Source of the DNA: JBBDRW01 sp040905265
GTDB taxonomy: Bacteria > Bacteroidota > Rhodothermia > Balneolales > Balneolaceae
NCBI GenBank assembly: GCA_040905265.1
Contig: JBBDRW010000068.1
Coordinates: 1-42,654, forward strand
Reading direction: 5' to 3'
Length of the DNA stretch: 42,654 bases
Positions 17,801 through 25,040 of the stretch are shown here, one piece after another; position 1 is the first letter of the stretch; every line of letters starts with the position of its first letter. Both the position numbers and the translations under genes were made by a program. A model generated the notes under the pieces. That model was not told the origin of the DNA, made no database searches, and saw only the letters and a list, made by a program, of their open reading frames with translations.

Positions 17801-18241
17801 CCACTCTACACCACCTGAAATCCAGGCACCGGTCATCCCTATGAGTGCCGGTTTAACGACTTCATTGTGATAGAGATAATCATAATCATTCACTTTGTCT
17901 CTTGCATAGTAAATCCGTCCTCCGAGTTCCGGGATGACGGAAATCTCTACATAGTCGTTTTCAAGTATGATCTCCCGGTAACTCTGGTCCACCAGGTTGT
18001 TGGTCAGGTTATGGTAAAGCGGGTATGGATAGACCCTTCCCTGTGCACCCTGATACCTTCTGCCGTTATAAAAAATGGGATTCGGATCCGCCTCTTTGAC
18101 TTCATATGTAGGAATCACTCGGTCCTGTTCAGTGACGACCACCTGGGAGGAGGCAGGCCTGGCAAAGATCAGAAGAAGCAGAAGCAGGGGGCCACAGAGT
18201 GTCAGCTTTTTGACGATCGGGTTATCTATAGGTCTGGTCAT
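14897..18241 (-). CDS. DUF5107 domain and TPR-repeat exported protein
   Basis: An 1114-residue protein with a Sec signal peptide (Leu-rich 14-25, cleavage probably after ASS-Q near 33). Residues about 45-420 match the DUF5107 type (ISVIPELGGRIYYARDK, GVEWNIPHHHRATSF, WFAPL), a domain related by its pattern to mutarotase-like carbohydrate-binding folds. From about 490 to the end there are many tetratricopeptide repeats (for example ALTRTGILYLKEGDPESAAPFLERAVE and DGLAWYLIGNIYYDHQPEKAIEAW, each with the spaced Trp/Leu/Gly/Tyr/Ala pattern). The role is unknown: a periplasmic or surface carbohydrate-processing or scaffold function is only inference. It is followed by no clear terminator and stands as a single gene. 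Confidence 0.82.
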   Translation of the reverse strand: MTRPIDNPIVKKLTLCGPLLLLLLIFARPASSQVVVTEQDRVIPTYEVKEADPNPIFYNGRRYQGAQGRVYPYPLYHNLTNNLVDQSYREIILENDYVEISVIPELGGRIYYARDKVNDYDYLYHNEVVKPALIGMTGAWISGGVEWNIPHHHRATSFTPVDYRITEQEDGSKTVWVGETEWRHRTRWIVGLTLHPESTLLETTIRVFNTSPFQNSLLVFANAAVHTNEQYQVFFPPATQWATFHRKNQFSEWPVSHQYYDGADYTDGVDVSRWANHSKPTSFFEWGNRGNFVAGIDHGARAGTVIFGNRHINPGKKLWSWGNNPNGEMWDNLLTDENGPYIELMFGSYSDNQPDYSWMQAGETKETTYWFAPLKELQDVKHVNRNAIVSFDEEDGSLHLTINATRPFPGAEITVSAGGENHIHTETDLQPGLPYHSEWEIPTDLSLFDLTLEIRDASGEQLITYRPEEVEEESMPEPVSPLQDADLINDADSLYYQGLYYEQFHDAFYQPRDFYKRAIEINPQHVQALTRTGILYLKEGDPESAAPFLERAVERVGWDYVTPERGDPLYYLALAYRELGRMEEAYELFYKTSWDYNFRSASHYQMALMKSMDGEYRTALEHSREALSINTRSVDLLALQASLYRRTGQPGLAEEMVEKLREIDPLHFRGYFEEYLLKGEQQVLNRMRELMRNSSENYLELAVQYGNAGLYEDAIKLLELSLALNEAELTQDPIIHYTLGYYHHQIGNSSEAASRYQQAGGMPYEYAFPFRFETVKALNSALEYQPEDGLAWYLIGNIYYDHQPEKAIEAWERSTELTRTIPVAHRNLAFAYANVKNDLDATLTNIRRAIELNPDDPRYYYEHDLYLESMQTDPETRLAPFLEKRDVVTSDLTTLFPFVELLTLNGMYSDAIELMRSHHFRRWEGGGSIYPFWIYAHLNRAIDALNENELDEANAFLTSAISYPENLQTVSNQFECIVFYYQGIVAEAKGNMEEARMKFEQSADGSNRSPECRFYAAKAYEKIDDSSSAESIYRSLIQSGNDDLDRDVSVDFFDPFSSVRSDQDRLSEGYLKLALGSLGLGDIEQAEEYFELAEEHNPGLLQLAFRYSPEEARF

Positions 18242-18554
18242 TCTGGTTCCGGATATTCATGGGGTTGGAGAGTAGTCTGGTTTCAGTATAATAAAATGGA
18301 TTGAAGGAATCTAACTCTTCGATGGACCTATGGGCACGGACGGTTTTCTCTGCCTGGTGGTAGTGTCGTGTTAATTCTACTGCTTCTTCCGACAGGGTAA
18401 CTTTTCAGGAGTTAACACCGTAAGCATAACAGACAAGGCAGTTTTCATCCGTTTCAGCCCGGTACAGGGACATAACCGAAGCTGTTCGGCGTTTGGATCT
18501 CTTGACGCAGGCCTGAAAGCTGTATTAACCAGGACTCCATAAATATTGATATAT
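18242..18554. other. Intergenic region with one family B half-element
   Basis: No gene is seen here. The stretch separates the divergent DUF5107-TPR and small membrane protein genes and must carry both promoters. It contains a family B end at 18361-18374 and a weak inverted partner (TTAACACCG) near 18413. Confidence 0.5.
18361..18374. repeat. Family B repeat end, partial copy
   Basis: TAGTGTCGTGTTAA differs by one base from the reverse complement of the family B end at 19669-19682. A TTAACACCG about 50 bp downstream may be the degenerate opposite arm. Confidence 0.45.
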
Positions 18555-18932
18555 ATGACAGAACAAGGCCCCGGTACAGAACCCGCTAATGACGGAAAGT
18601 TGATTGCAATTCTTAGCTATATTACCATTGTCGGCTGGATCATCTCACTGCTTCTCCACTCCAATAATCGGACAAAATCGAAACTTGCTACAGTCCACTT
18701 GAGGCAATCACTGGGCCTGTATCTGCTCGGCCTGGTGGTAAGCATCATACAGAGCGTGATCGTTGTGATTCCGTTTATCGGCTGGATTGCAGGGATCGGA
18801 CTGGCCATTATCTATCCAGTGTTGTTTATTTTCTGGATTATCGGCCTGATCAGAGCGATTAGCGGAGACGCTACGGTACTGCCGGCAATCGGTGAGCCGA
18901 TTCAGGATCTGTTGAGAGATATCATAAAGTAG
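18555..18932 (+). CDS. DUF4870/Tic20-like small membrane protein
   Basis: A 125-residue integral membrane protein with three or four hydrophobic helices (about 15-37, 57-78 and 79-108). It begins with GKLIAILSYITIVGWII, continues with HLRQSLGLYLLGL, and ends with a VLPAIGEPIQD segment, the layout of DUF4870-type proteins found across Bacteroidota. No function is established. The start is the ATG at 18555; a TTG three codons upstream is possible but less likely. It is a single gene, about 170 bp upstream of the YceI gene on the same strand. Confidence 0.75.
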   Translation: MTEQGPGTEPANDGKLIAILSYITIVGWIISLLLHSNNRTKSKLATVHLRQSLGLYLLGLVVSIIQSVIVVIPFIGWIAGIGLAIIYPVLFIFWIIGLIRAISGDATVLPAIGEPIQDLLRDIIK

Positions 18933-19050
18933 AGAATGCTGCTGATTGCGGTTGGGAACACTTTTTTGTCAGCACTGTAAAAAGAGCAGATGATGAGCCC
19001 GATAAAGAATATCTATCCGGATTGAACTGGAACTCTCCATAATTAGTTCT

Positions 19051-19069
19051 ATATTGAATCATTCAATAT
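19051..19069. promoter_or_regulatory. Perfect 19-bp palindrome, likely repressor operator upstream of yceI
   Basis: ATATTGAATCATTCAATAT is a perfect palindrome around the central base 19060 and lies 33 bp before the ATG of the YceI gene. Its size and TTGAA-N3-TTCAA core resemble operators of dimeric winged-helix repressors such as MarR-type regulators. No such regulator gene is nearby, so the assignment is inference. Confidence 0.6.
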
Positions 19070-19101
19070 TAAACAGTAATTAAAAAAGAGAACCCAACAT
19101 T

Positions 19102-19653
19102 ATGTCTGCTACATTAACTGCAACCAAATGGACTGTCGACCCCGCTCACTCAGAAGTCGGGTTTAAAGTAAAACACCTGGTTATTTCTACTGTAACCGGC
19201 GAATTTGGATCCTTCGATGCAACTCTTGAAACAGAGGGTGAGGGATTTGAAGGGGCAACAGCTTCTTTTGAAGCTGATATAAATAGCATTTCCACCGGAA
19301 ACGAAGACCGGGATGCTCACCTGAAATCCAGTGACTTCTTCGATGCGGAGAATCATCCGAAACTGACATTCCAGTCCACTTCTTTTGAGAAGGTGTCGGA
19401 CAACAAGTATAAAGTGACCGGTGACCTCGCCATTCGGGGGACGACTAAAGAGTTGACTCTCGACGTTGTTCACGGCGGAACTGTTGAGGATCCGTACGGA
19501 AATACCAAAGCCGGTTTTGAGATCACCGGAACGATCAACCGTAAAGAGTTCGGCTTGGAATGGAATGCCGTTACAGAAGCCGGAAACGTCGTTGTGGGAG
19601 ATAAAGTAACCCTTCAGCTCGATATCCAGCTGACGGCGGAAAATGATAGTTAG
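19102..19653 (+). CDS. YceI-family lipid-binding-like protein, apparently cytoplasmic
   Basis: 183 residues forming one YceI domain, an antiparallel beta-barrel that in characterised members binds isoprenoid or fatty-acid chains. The sequence opens TKWTVDPAHSEVGFKVKHLVIS and contains GEFGSFDATLE, DAHLKSSDFFDAENHPKLTFQS and VTGDLAIRGTTKELTLDV, all hallmark blocks. There is no signal peptide, so it is predicted to be cytoplasmic, unlike E. coli YceI. Length fits the family. It is a single gene: the upstream palindrome suggests dedicated repression, and the bidirectional terminator at 19713-19747 ends it. Its stop codon TAG is the first triplet of a family B repeat. Confidence 0.93.
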   Translation: MSATLTATKWTVDPAHSEVGFKVKHLVISTVTGEFGSFDATLETEGEGFEGATASFEADINSISTGNEDRDAHLKSSDFFDAENHPKLTFQSTSFEKVSDNKYKVTGDLAIRGTTKELTLDVVHGGTVEDPYGNTKAGFEITGTINRKEFGLEWNAVTEAGNVVVGDKVTLQLDIQLTAENDS

Positions 19654-19687
19654 TGTCATAATGCACGGTTGACACGACACTAGTGTC
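19651..19687. repeat. Family B palindromic repeat, copy overlapping the yceI stop codon
   Basis: It begins TAGTGTCATAA and continues to CGGTTGACACGACACTAG, so TAGTGTC and GACACTA face each other. Within it, GACACTAGTGTC (19676-19687) is a perfect 12-bp palindrome also found at 41595-41606. The YceI stop codon is inside the element. Confidence 0.7.
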
Positions 19688-19712
19688 AGGAAGAGAACAA
19701 GAGAGAGGCAAC

Positions 19713-19747
19713 AAAAAGCCCCGGGCCATTTGGCCCGGGGCTTTTTT
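19713..19747. terminator. Bidirectional rho-independent terminator between yceI and sucC
   Basis: AAAAAGCCCCGGGCC (19713-19727) and GGCCCGGGGCTTTTT (19732-19746) form a perfect 15-bp stem with an ATTT loop, flanked by A and T runs. It can stop transcripts of both convergent genes. Confidence 0.95.
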
Positions 19748-19817
19748 AATAACAGGCTGCAGATTGCATATCTGAATGTAACGACAGGGCGTAAACTCCG
19801 ACCGGCCAGTTGAAATC

Positions 19818-21026
19818 TTATGCGGCGAGTACTTTTGCTACGGATTCTGCCGCATCCTTGAGAAGAACGGCAGAAATAACATTCAGGCCACTTTCGTCGA
19901 TCACCTTTTTGCCCTCATCTGCGTTGGTCCCTTGCAGGCGGACAATAATCGGTACATTTTGAACTTTTTTGGCAATTTCGGGATCCTTGATCGCTTCGAT
20001 AACACCGTTGGCCACCCGGTCACACCGGACAATTCCGCCAAAGATGTTGATCAGGATCGCCTTTACATTCTTGTCACCAAGAATGATTTTGAATCCGTTT
20101 TTGACAGTCTCTACATTGGCTCCGCCACCCACATCGAGAAAATTGGCCGGTTCACCGCCGGAGAGCTTGATGATATCCATCGTTGCCATGGCAAGGCCGG
20201 CACCATTAACCATACAGCCGACATTTCCGTCGAGTTTGATATAATTCAAGTCAAATTTGGACGCTTCCACTTCAGTCGGATCCTCTTCAGCAAGATCGCG
20301 AAGATTTGCATATTTCTTTTGGCGGTACATCGCGTTGGAGTCGAAAGTGAATTTTGCATCGAGTGCGAGAACATCTCCATCCGGAGTGCGGACGAGGGGG
20401 TTGATCTCTACGAGGCTTGCATCCGTCTCTTCATAACAGCGGTAGAGGGTCAAAATGAATTTGACCGCTTTTTTAAAAGCCTCTCCTTCAAAACCGAGAG
20501 CAAATGCTAGACGTCTCGCCTGGTTATGCTGCAGGTCCATGCCCGGTTCGACCCACTCTTTGATGATTTTCTCAGGGGTCTCTTCAGCTACTTTTTCAAT
20601 CTCAACACCACCTTCCGTTGAGACCATGATCACATTTTTACTTTTGGATCGGTCGAGCAGTATGCCAAGATAAAACTCCTGATCAATGTCGACGCCGTCC
20701 GTCACATAGATCGTTTTCACCTCTTGCCCCTCATCACCCGTCTGGATAGTGACGAGTGTGTCTCCCAATAGTGATTCTGCGGCAGCCCGGACTTCATCAA
20801 CCGTTTTGCAGAGGATCACCCCTTTGGCATTGTTCGTTTTGGTCCGTCCCTTTCCACGTCCGCCGGCATGTATCTGTGCCTTTACGACAAATAGGCTTGA
20901 ACCCCCCTTTTTCATCTCTTTTGCTGCCTTAACCGCTTCATCGACAGATGTCGCGGATACGCCGGCAGGAACTGCAACACCAAATTCTTCCAGAATTTTT
21001 TTTGCTTGATACTCGTGAATTTTCAT
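19818..21026 (-). CDS. sucC: Succinate-CoA ligase (ADP-forming), beta subunit
   Basis: The 402-residue beta subunit of the TCA-cycle enzyme that makes succinate and ATP from succinyl-CoA. The N-terminal ATP-grasp domain starts MKIHEYQAKKILEEFGV and includes VVKAQIHAGGRGKG and VEINPLVRTPDG (metal and nucleotide site). The C-terminal CoA-ligase domain contains GNVGCMVNGAGLAMATMD, ANFLDVGGGA and NIFGGIVRCDRVANG. It is a few residues longer than the usual 385-390, mainly around residues 100-130. The partner sucD is not in the window; separate sucC and sucD loci are common in Bacteroidota-like genomes. It is transcribed alone and ends at the shared terminator. Confidence 0.97.
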   Translation of the reverse strand: MKIHEYQAKKILEEFGVAVPAGVSATSVDEAVKAAKEMKKGGSSLFVVKAQIHAGGRGKGRTKTNNAKGVILCKTVDEVRAAAESLLGDTLVTIQTGDEGQEVKTIYVTDGVDIDQEFYLGILLDRSKSKNVIMVSTEGGVEIEKVAEETPEKIIKEWVEPGMDLQHNQARRLAFALGFEGEAFKKAVKFILTLYRCYEETDASLVEINPLVRTPDGDVLALDAKFTFDSNAMYRQKKYANLRDLAEEDPTEVEASKFDLNYIKLDGNVGCMVNGAGLAMATMDIIKLSGGEPANFLDVGGGANVETVKNGFKIILGDKNVKAILINIFGGIVRCDRVANGVIEAIKDPEIAKKVQNVPIIVRLQGTNADEGKKVIDESGLNVISAVLLKDAAESVAKVLAA

Positions 21027-21159
21027 AAATCGGCAAGATTTTCAGTCATAGGTTCAGGTTTTTTAAACCGGGTACAATAATAGCCAATACCGTTTCTAAA
21101 AGAAAGTCTGATCAGCTAAGAGCTGCCGGACGGAGCGTGATGGACTCGAGTTCTGTTTT

Positions 21160-22101
21160 TTACCACGGCGATGATTCTGTTTCACAGGGGATCACGATCG
21201 TTGAATCTCCCTGGTTACATCGTCGAAAGGGTATGGTTTTACTCACAATTCCCGCAATATACCCGGTTCCGTTGCTGACATTTGAATAGCCCAGGTGTAA
21301 CGACTCTACGCTCTCATGCATTGTCGCAAACTCCGGGTAACCGGGCGGGCCTGCAGCGATATAGATATGTTTCTGAAAATCTCCGATGATAAATTGTCCG
21401 GTCTGGGCCTCCCTGATATTGGGCATTCTATAGGAGAGAGGGAAATATGTGTTTAACTGGGTAAAATCTTCCTGAGGCTCTAACTGAACTCTGTACTCGT
21501 CAAAAAATGCCACTCTGCTCGTATCTTTCAGGTGCGGAACGGTGACCATGGAACGGTTATCGTGAGTTCGGTAAACGGTACGTACATCGGCTAACTGCTC
21601 TACACCTTCAATGTAAACGGTTGTCAGGGTTGGAGAGCCGGACCGGCTGTAGATGATCGATATGTATGGAGTCGGGAAATCTTGAGGAATTGTTACATCT
21701 GAAAAACTGAATTTCCCGTCCGATCGGGTAGCTGTCAAGCGGTACGTTTCGTTTGGTTCGAGATCCAAAGTCGTCCAGAAATTCCAGGCATAGGTCCCCT
21801 GTTCATACCGAAACAGAGAGTCGTTCAGTACCGTAACTTCCTCTGATCCGCTCTTCCCGAGCGTAACCGTAACGTCGATGGGATTTGGTTCAAGAAACAG
21901 ATCCTGCCGTACCGGCATAACCCGAACCCACTGTGTATCTGCGGATGCATCGAGAAATCCGTAGATCGAGTAGTGGTAGCTGTCATTCTCCTGCCATGGT
22001 TCAAAGACTTCATTACATCCCGCAAGCAGCAGGCCGGAGATGAAAAGCAATATCAAAAAATCGTGACATGTTCGTCTGAACGGAGGGGTTATCTCATTCA
22101 T
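21160..22101 (-). CDS. DUF4249-like lipoprotein
   Basis: A 313-residue exported protein. After a hydrophobic signal (16-27) comes the lipobox LLLAGC (Cys29). The mature part is rich in beta strands and aromatic residues. It has the order typical of DUF4249 proteins: an early SIYGFLDASADTQWVRV strand, a TVTLGKSGSEEVTVLNDS segment, LEPNETYRLTATRSDGK, and a later SLSYRMPNI part. The family is found in Bacteroidota, often next to TonB-dependent receptors, but none is present here. The identification rests on general pattern only and the function is unknown. It is a single gene with a family A repeat 32 bp upstream of its start. Confidence 0.6.
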   Translation of the reverse strand: MNEITPPFRRTCHDFLILLFISGLLLAGCNEVFEPWQENDSYHYSIYGFLDASADTQWVRVMPVRQDLFLEPNPIDVTVTLGKSGSEEVTVLNDSLFRYEQGTYAWNFWTTLDLEPNETYRLTATRSDGKFSFSDVTIPQDFPTPYISIIYSRSGSPTLTTVYIEGVEQLADVRTVYRTHDNRSMVTVPHLKDTSRVAFFDEYRVQLEPQEDFTQLNTYFPLSYRMPNIREAQTGQFIIGDFQKHIYIAAGPPGYPEFATMHESVESLHLGYSNVSNGTGYIAGIVSKTIPFRRCNQGDSTIVIPCETESSPW

Positions 22102-22428
22102 AAGGGTAGGTGATGAACAGGTTTATTTCCAAGGAGGCTTTGTAAAATCGCTTCGCGTACAAAAAATGAGCCCTCTGGCCTCGATCTTGACCAAAAATCC
22201 TGGTTTTTCAAAGCCTCCTCCAGATACAATCGGTCGGTGCAGTCGTTCTCCAATTGTACAGATAATCTGTCGATTTCTTAAATAATAAAGGTAGCGTAGT
22301 TGTAAAAAGACTTACCATTCCGATGGTCGCTTTTCTTTTCACTCATTTCTTATATTGAATAGTACCTGTACGCCCTTCCGGCCTTTCGGTTTCTGAACAG
22401 TTGGAATCTATCGTGCCAATCCCTAATT
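22102..22428. other. Intergenic region between divergent lipoprotein and pyrR genes
   Basis: No gene is seen. The stretch contains the full-length family A repeat (22133-22218) and then an AT-rich region expected to hold the pyrR promoter. I looked for a PyrR-binding attenuator (purine-rich anti-antiterminator loop plus terminator hairpin) upstream of pyrR and did not find a convincing one. Confidence 0.45.
22133..22218. repeat. Family A palindromic repeat, copy 3 (full length, 86 bp)
   Basis: The ends GGAGGCTTTG (22133-22142) and CAAAGCCTCC (22209-22218) are perfect 10-bp inverted repeats. The right arm continues inward as TTTTTC, ACCAAAAATCCTGG and TCTTGACC, shared with copy 2 at 1715-1752. 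The middle (AATCGCTTCGCGTAC) is not found in other copies here. No coding potential is seen. Confidence 0.8.
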
Positions 22429-23010
22429 TTGGTGGAAAACCAGCATCCGGTGTTCGCTTTGGAAAAAACCAAAATCATGACGGCCGAGGACCTGAATCGC
22501 ACCTATATTCGATTCGCTCACCAGTTCCTTGAACCCTATGATGATCCCACCTTGCCCGCAATAATCGGAATGCAGACCAGGGGTGTGTATATGGGCAAAC
22601 GGATTCTCTCAGTGATTGAACGGGAGCACGAAGCCGTTCCGGATTTTGGAGTACTGGATGTAACATTTTTCAGGGATGATTTTCGTACCAAACTCAAGAT
22701 GCCGGAAGTCAGGGTGACCGAAATACCGTTTGATCTTTATGAGAGGGATGTAATTCTAATCGATGACGTCCTTTTTACCGGGCGAACCGTACGTTCTGCG
22801 ATGGATGCACTGATGGCATATGGAAGGCCGAGATCTATCCGCTTCTGTTGCATGATCGACCGGGGGCACAGAGAGTTGCCGGTTGCACCGGACTATACCG
22901 GATTGAAAATCCCGACCCACCATAACGAAGAGGTACGTGTACTTGTAAAAGAGCTGGACGGAGAAGATGCAGTCTATCTTGTTGATCAAAACCGGGAGGG
23001 GAATGAGTGA
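22429..23010 (+). CDS. pyrR: PyrR: uracil phosphoribosyltransferase / pyrimidine operon regulator
   Basis: 193 residues with the type I phosphoribosyltransferase fold. The PRPP loop is VILIDDVLFTGRTVRSA (108-124), and the family-specific GMQTRGVYMGKRI (47-59) and a DVTFFRDDF hood segment (77-85) identify PyrR rather than a salvage enzyme. In characterised systems PyrR binds pyr mRNA in response to UMP and may have UPRTase activity. The start is TTG at 22429 or the adjacent GTG at 22432; a start at the ATG at 22477 would remove conserved N-terminal residues. The last codons overlap pyrB by 8 bp, so the two genes are translationally coupled. Confidence 0.93.
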   Translation: MVENQHPVFALEKTKIMTAEDLNRTYIRFAHQFLEPYDDPTLPAIIGMQTRGVYMGKRILSVIEREHEAVPDFGVLDVTFFRDDFRTKLKMPEVRVTEIPFDLYERDVILIDDVLFTGRTVRSAMDALMAYGRPRSIRFCCMIDRGHRELPVAPDYTGLKIPTHHNEEVRVLVKELDGEDAVYLVDQNREGNE

Positions 23011-23962
23011 TCTGACCGTACCGGCGCAAGACTATCCGTTCCGGCAGAAGCATCTGCTCGGCCTGAAGGATTACTCCAGAGAAGATATCCTCTTTGTTTT
23101 GGAGCAGGCGACTTATTTCCGTGAAATATTGGACAGGCCGGTTCCGAAAGTACCGACACTCCGGGACAAGACGATTGTAAACCTCTTCTACGAGAACAGT
23201 ACCCGTACCCGGCTCTCATTTGAACTGGCTCAAAAACGGATGGGTGCCGATGTCGTCAACTTCTCGGCAGGAAATTCCAGTACAAAAAAAGGAGAGTCGC
23301 TGAAGGATACAATACGGAATATTGAGTCGATGAAAATCGATATGGTAGTGGTCCGGCACGAAAGCCCCGGTGTGCCCCATTTTCTCACCAATTGTGTCGA
23401 TGCGTCGATTATCAACGCAGGAGACGGAGCTCATGAACATCCGACACAGGCACTTCTTGATATGTTTACGATGCAGCAAATCTCGCCGGAACTGTCGGGT
23501 AAAAAAGTGGCAATCATCGGGGATATCACTCATAGCAGAGTTGTACGCTCCAATATCATCGGATTGATCAAGACGGGAGCGGAAGTGACCGTATGCGGAC
23601 CCAGAACCCTCTTGCCGGTCTTTGCCGAGTCCCTTGGGGCCAACGTCTCCTGCAACCTGGACGAGACACTCGCCTGGTGCGATATTGCGATGGCTCTCCG
23701 CATACAGCTCGAGCGCCAGGGGCATGGTACCGAACTCTTTCCGAGCCTTCGGGAGTATCACGAAAAATTCGGAATCAAGATGAAACACCTGGAAAAATAC
23801 CCCGGTTTTACAGTTATGCACCCGGGGCCGGTCAACCGGGGTGTGGAAATGGAGAGTGATGTTGCGGACAGTGACCGGGCTGTTATCCTAAACCAGGTGA
23901 CCAATGGAGTGGCTGTCCGGATGGCAGTCCTCTATCTTCTCAGTGGGGGAACAAGGGTTTAA
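23003..23962 (+). CDS. pyrB: Aspartate carbamoyltransferase catalytic subunit
   Basis: 319 residues; condenses carbamoyl phosphate with aspartate, the committed step of pyrimidine synthesis. The carbamoyl-phosphate site FYENSTRTRLSFE (Ser66-Thr67-Arg68-Thr69), the SSTKKGESL loop (about 92-100), the HPTQALLD motif (146-153) and the C-terminal MHPGPVNRGVE are all present. The start is the ATG at 23003, inside the end of pyrR and preceded by GGGAGGGG as a ribosome-binding site. An upstream TTG frame at 22967 would add residues with no family counterpart. No regulatory subunit (pyrI) or pyrC follows, so this is a two-gene pyr unit. Confidence 0.96.
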   Translation: MSDLTVPAQDYPFRQKHLLGLKDYSREDILFVLEQATYFREILDRPVPKVPTLRDKTIVNLFYENSTRTRLSFELAQKRMGADVVNFSAGNSSTKKGESLKDTIRNIESMKIDMVVVRHESPGVPHFLTNCVDASIINAGDGAHEHPTQALLDMFTMQQISPELSGKKVAIIGDITHSRVVRSNIIGLIKTGAEVTVCGPRTLLPVFAESLGANVSCNLDETLAWCDIAMALRIQLERQGHGTELFPSLREYHEKFGIKMKHLEKYPGFTVMHPGPVNRGVEMESDVADSDRAVILNQVTNGVAVRMAVLYLLSGGTRV

Positions 23963-24128
23963 CAGGCAGACTCCTGGTTCCGAAACCCTCTTCTGAAACC
24001 CTATCCCTTTTCTCTGCAGCCGGGCCTTTCGACATGAGAAGACAAGCCCCGCAGGCGAATCGAAAAACTTTTTCCAAATATGAGAATCTTTCAAAATAAA
24101 TAGTATCTTGTGACCCGTGTTCATAAAC

Positions 24129-24141
24129 TGACTAACGGTCA
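24129..24141. promoter_or_regulatory. TetR operator-like site upstream of tetR
   Basis: TGACTAACGGTCA has TGAC / GTCA half-sites spaced by five bases, 20 bp before the TTG start of the regulator. It differs by one base from the site at 24827-24839, between tetR and tolC. Confidence 0.6.
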
Positions 24142-24161
24142 ATAGTTAAAAAAACGAATCT

Positions 24162-24833
24162 TTGGGAACGGAAAAGAGAAGAAGCCGGGAGAAGGCACGA
24201 AGAGCCGAAACAATCGTGGATGCAGCCGAGAAAGTGATTCTGGAGAAAGGGTTTGAGGCAGCAACCATGGATGAGATCGCCGAGAGCGCTGAGCTGAGCA
24301 AGGGGGCTCTCTATCTCTATTTCAGAAGCAAGGCGGAACTCTATCTCGCTATCTGCCTCCGGGGCTCCAATGAACTGAATAGCCGGTTTGCAGCAGTTCT
24401 CGCATCCAGAAACAGCGGACTGGAGATGATTCGCAAGATGGGGGAAGAGTATCTCGATTTTGTAAAGAACAAGCCGCTCTATTTCAGAGCATTTTCCTAC
24501 TATGAGAGTATTCAGGATTTTGAGTTTCTCCAGGAGAGCGGATATGCAGAACTGTGTGAAAAGAATTCATCGCAGGCGCTCACCTATATGTCCCGGGCGC
24601 TTCAGGCCGGAATGCAGGACGGAACGATTGACAATCGGTATGACCCGATGGAGCTGGCATTGGTGATCTGGTCCAGTTCCCGCGGGATTGTTCAGATGGC
24701 TTTTCTGAAGCACTCGTCTCCCCACCGGAACATCCTGAATGAGGTGGAGATCGATATTCAATCCATGTTTGGGTCCTATATCGAGATACTCTCAAACGGG
24801 ATGTCTGCTGAATCGAAAAAAAGGATTGACTGA
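24162..24833 (+). CDS. TetR/AcrR-family transcriptional regulator of the efflux operon
   Basis: A 223-residue one-component regulator. The N-terminal helix-turn-helix (about 14-60) has the canonical layout ETIVDAAEKVILEKGFEAAT, then MDEIAESAELSKGALYLYFRSKAELY. The rest is a helical ligand-binding and dimerisation domain with no close family signature. The start is TTG at 24162; no in-frame ATG precedes the HTH. Paired TGAC-N5-GTCA motifs in front of this gene and overlapping its stop codon, before tolC, suggest that it represses both itself and the downstream tolC-adaptor-permease genes. The ligand is unknown; the domain order and neighbours make a drug- or bile-like inducer plausible, as for AcrR (inference). 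Confidence 0.93.
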   Translation: MGTEKRRSREKARRAETIVDAAEKVILEKGFEAATMDEIAESAELSKGALYLYFRSKAELYLAICLRGSNELNSRFAAVLASRNSGLEMIRKMGEEYLDFVKNKPLYFRAFSYYESIQDFEFLQESGYAELCEKNSSQALTYMSRALQAGMQDGTIDNRYDPMELALVIWSSSRGIVQMAFLKHSSPHRNILNEVEIDIQSMFGSYIEILSNGMSAESKKRID

Positions 24834-24839
24834 CGGTCA
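24827..24839. promoter_or_regulatory. TetR operator-like site between tetR and tolC
   Basis: TGACTGACGGTCA overlaps the tetR stop codon (24831-24833) and lies about 200 bp before tolC. It matches the upstream site at 12 of 13 positions. Confidence 0.6.
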
Positions 24840-25040
24840 GAAAAAATGAAACTTTGCAGGATTCAATACGTATCGGGTAACTGTTTTTTGATTGGTATTC
24901 AACAGGTTCCCGGTTACCCTCACTGTATTGGGCAGCTGGTGCACGGCCGTCGACAGCACCCCGGCTGCGATCGGGTCAGAAATTATCACATTGACTTCAT
25001 GCCGTATCAGGCATAGGTCAGCATTTTAACGGGAAGAAGC

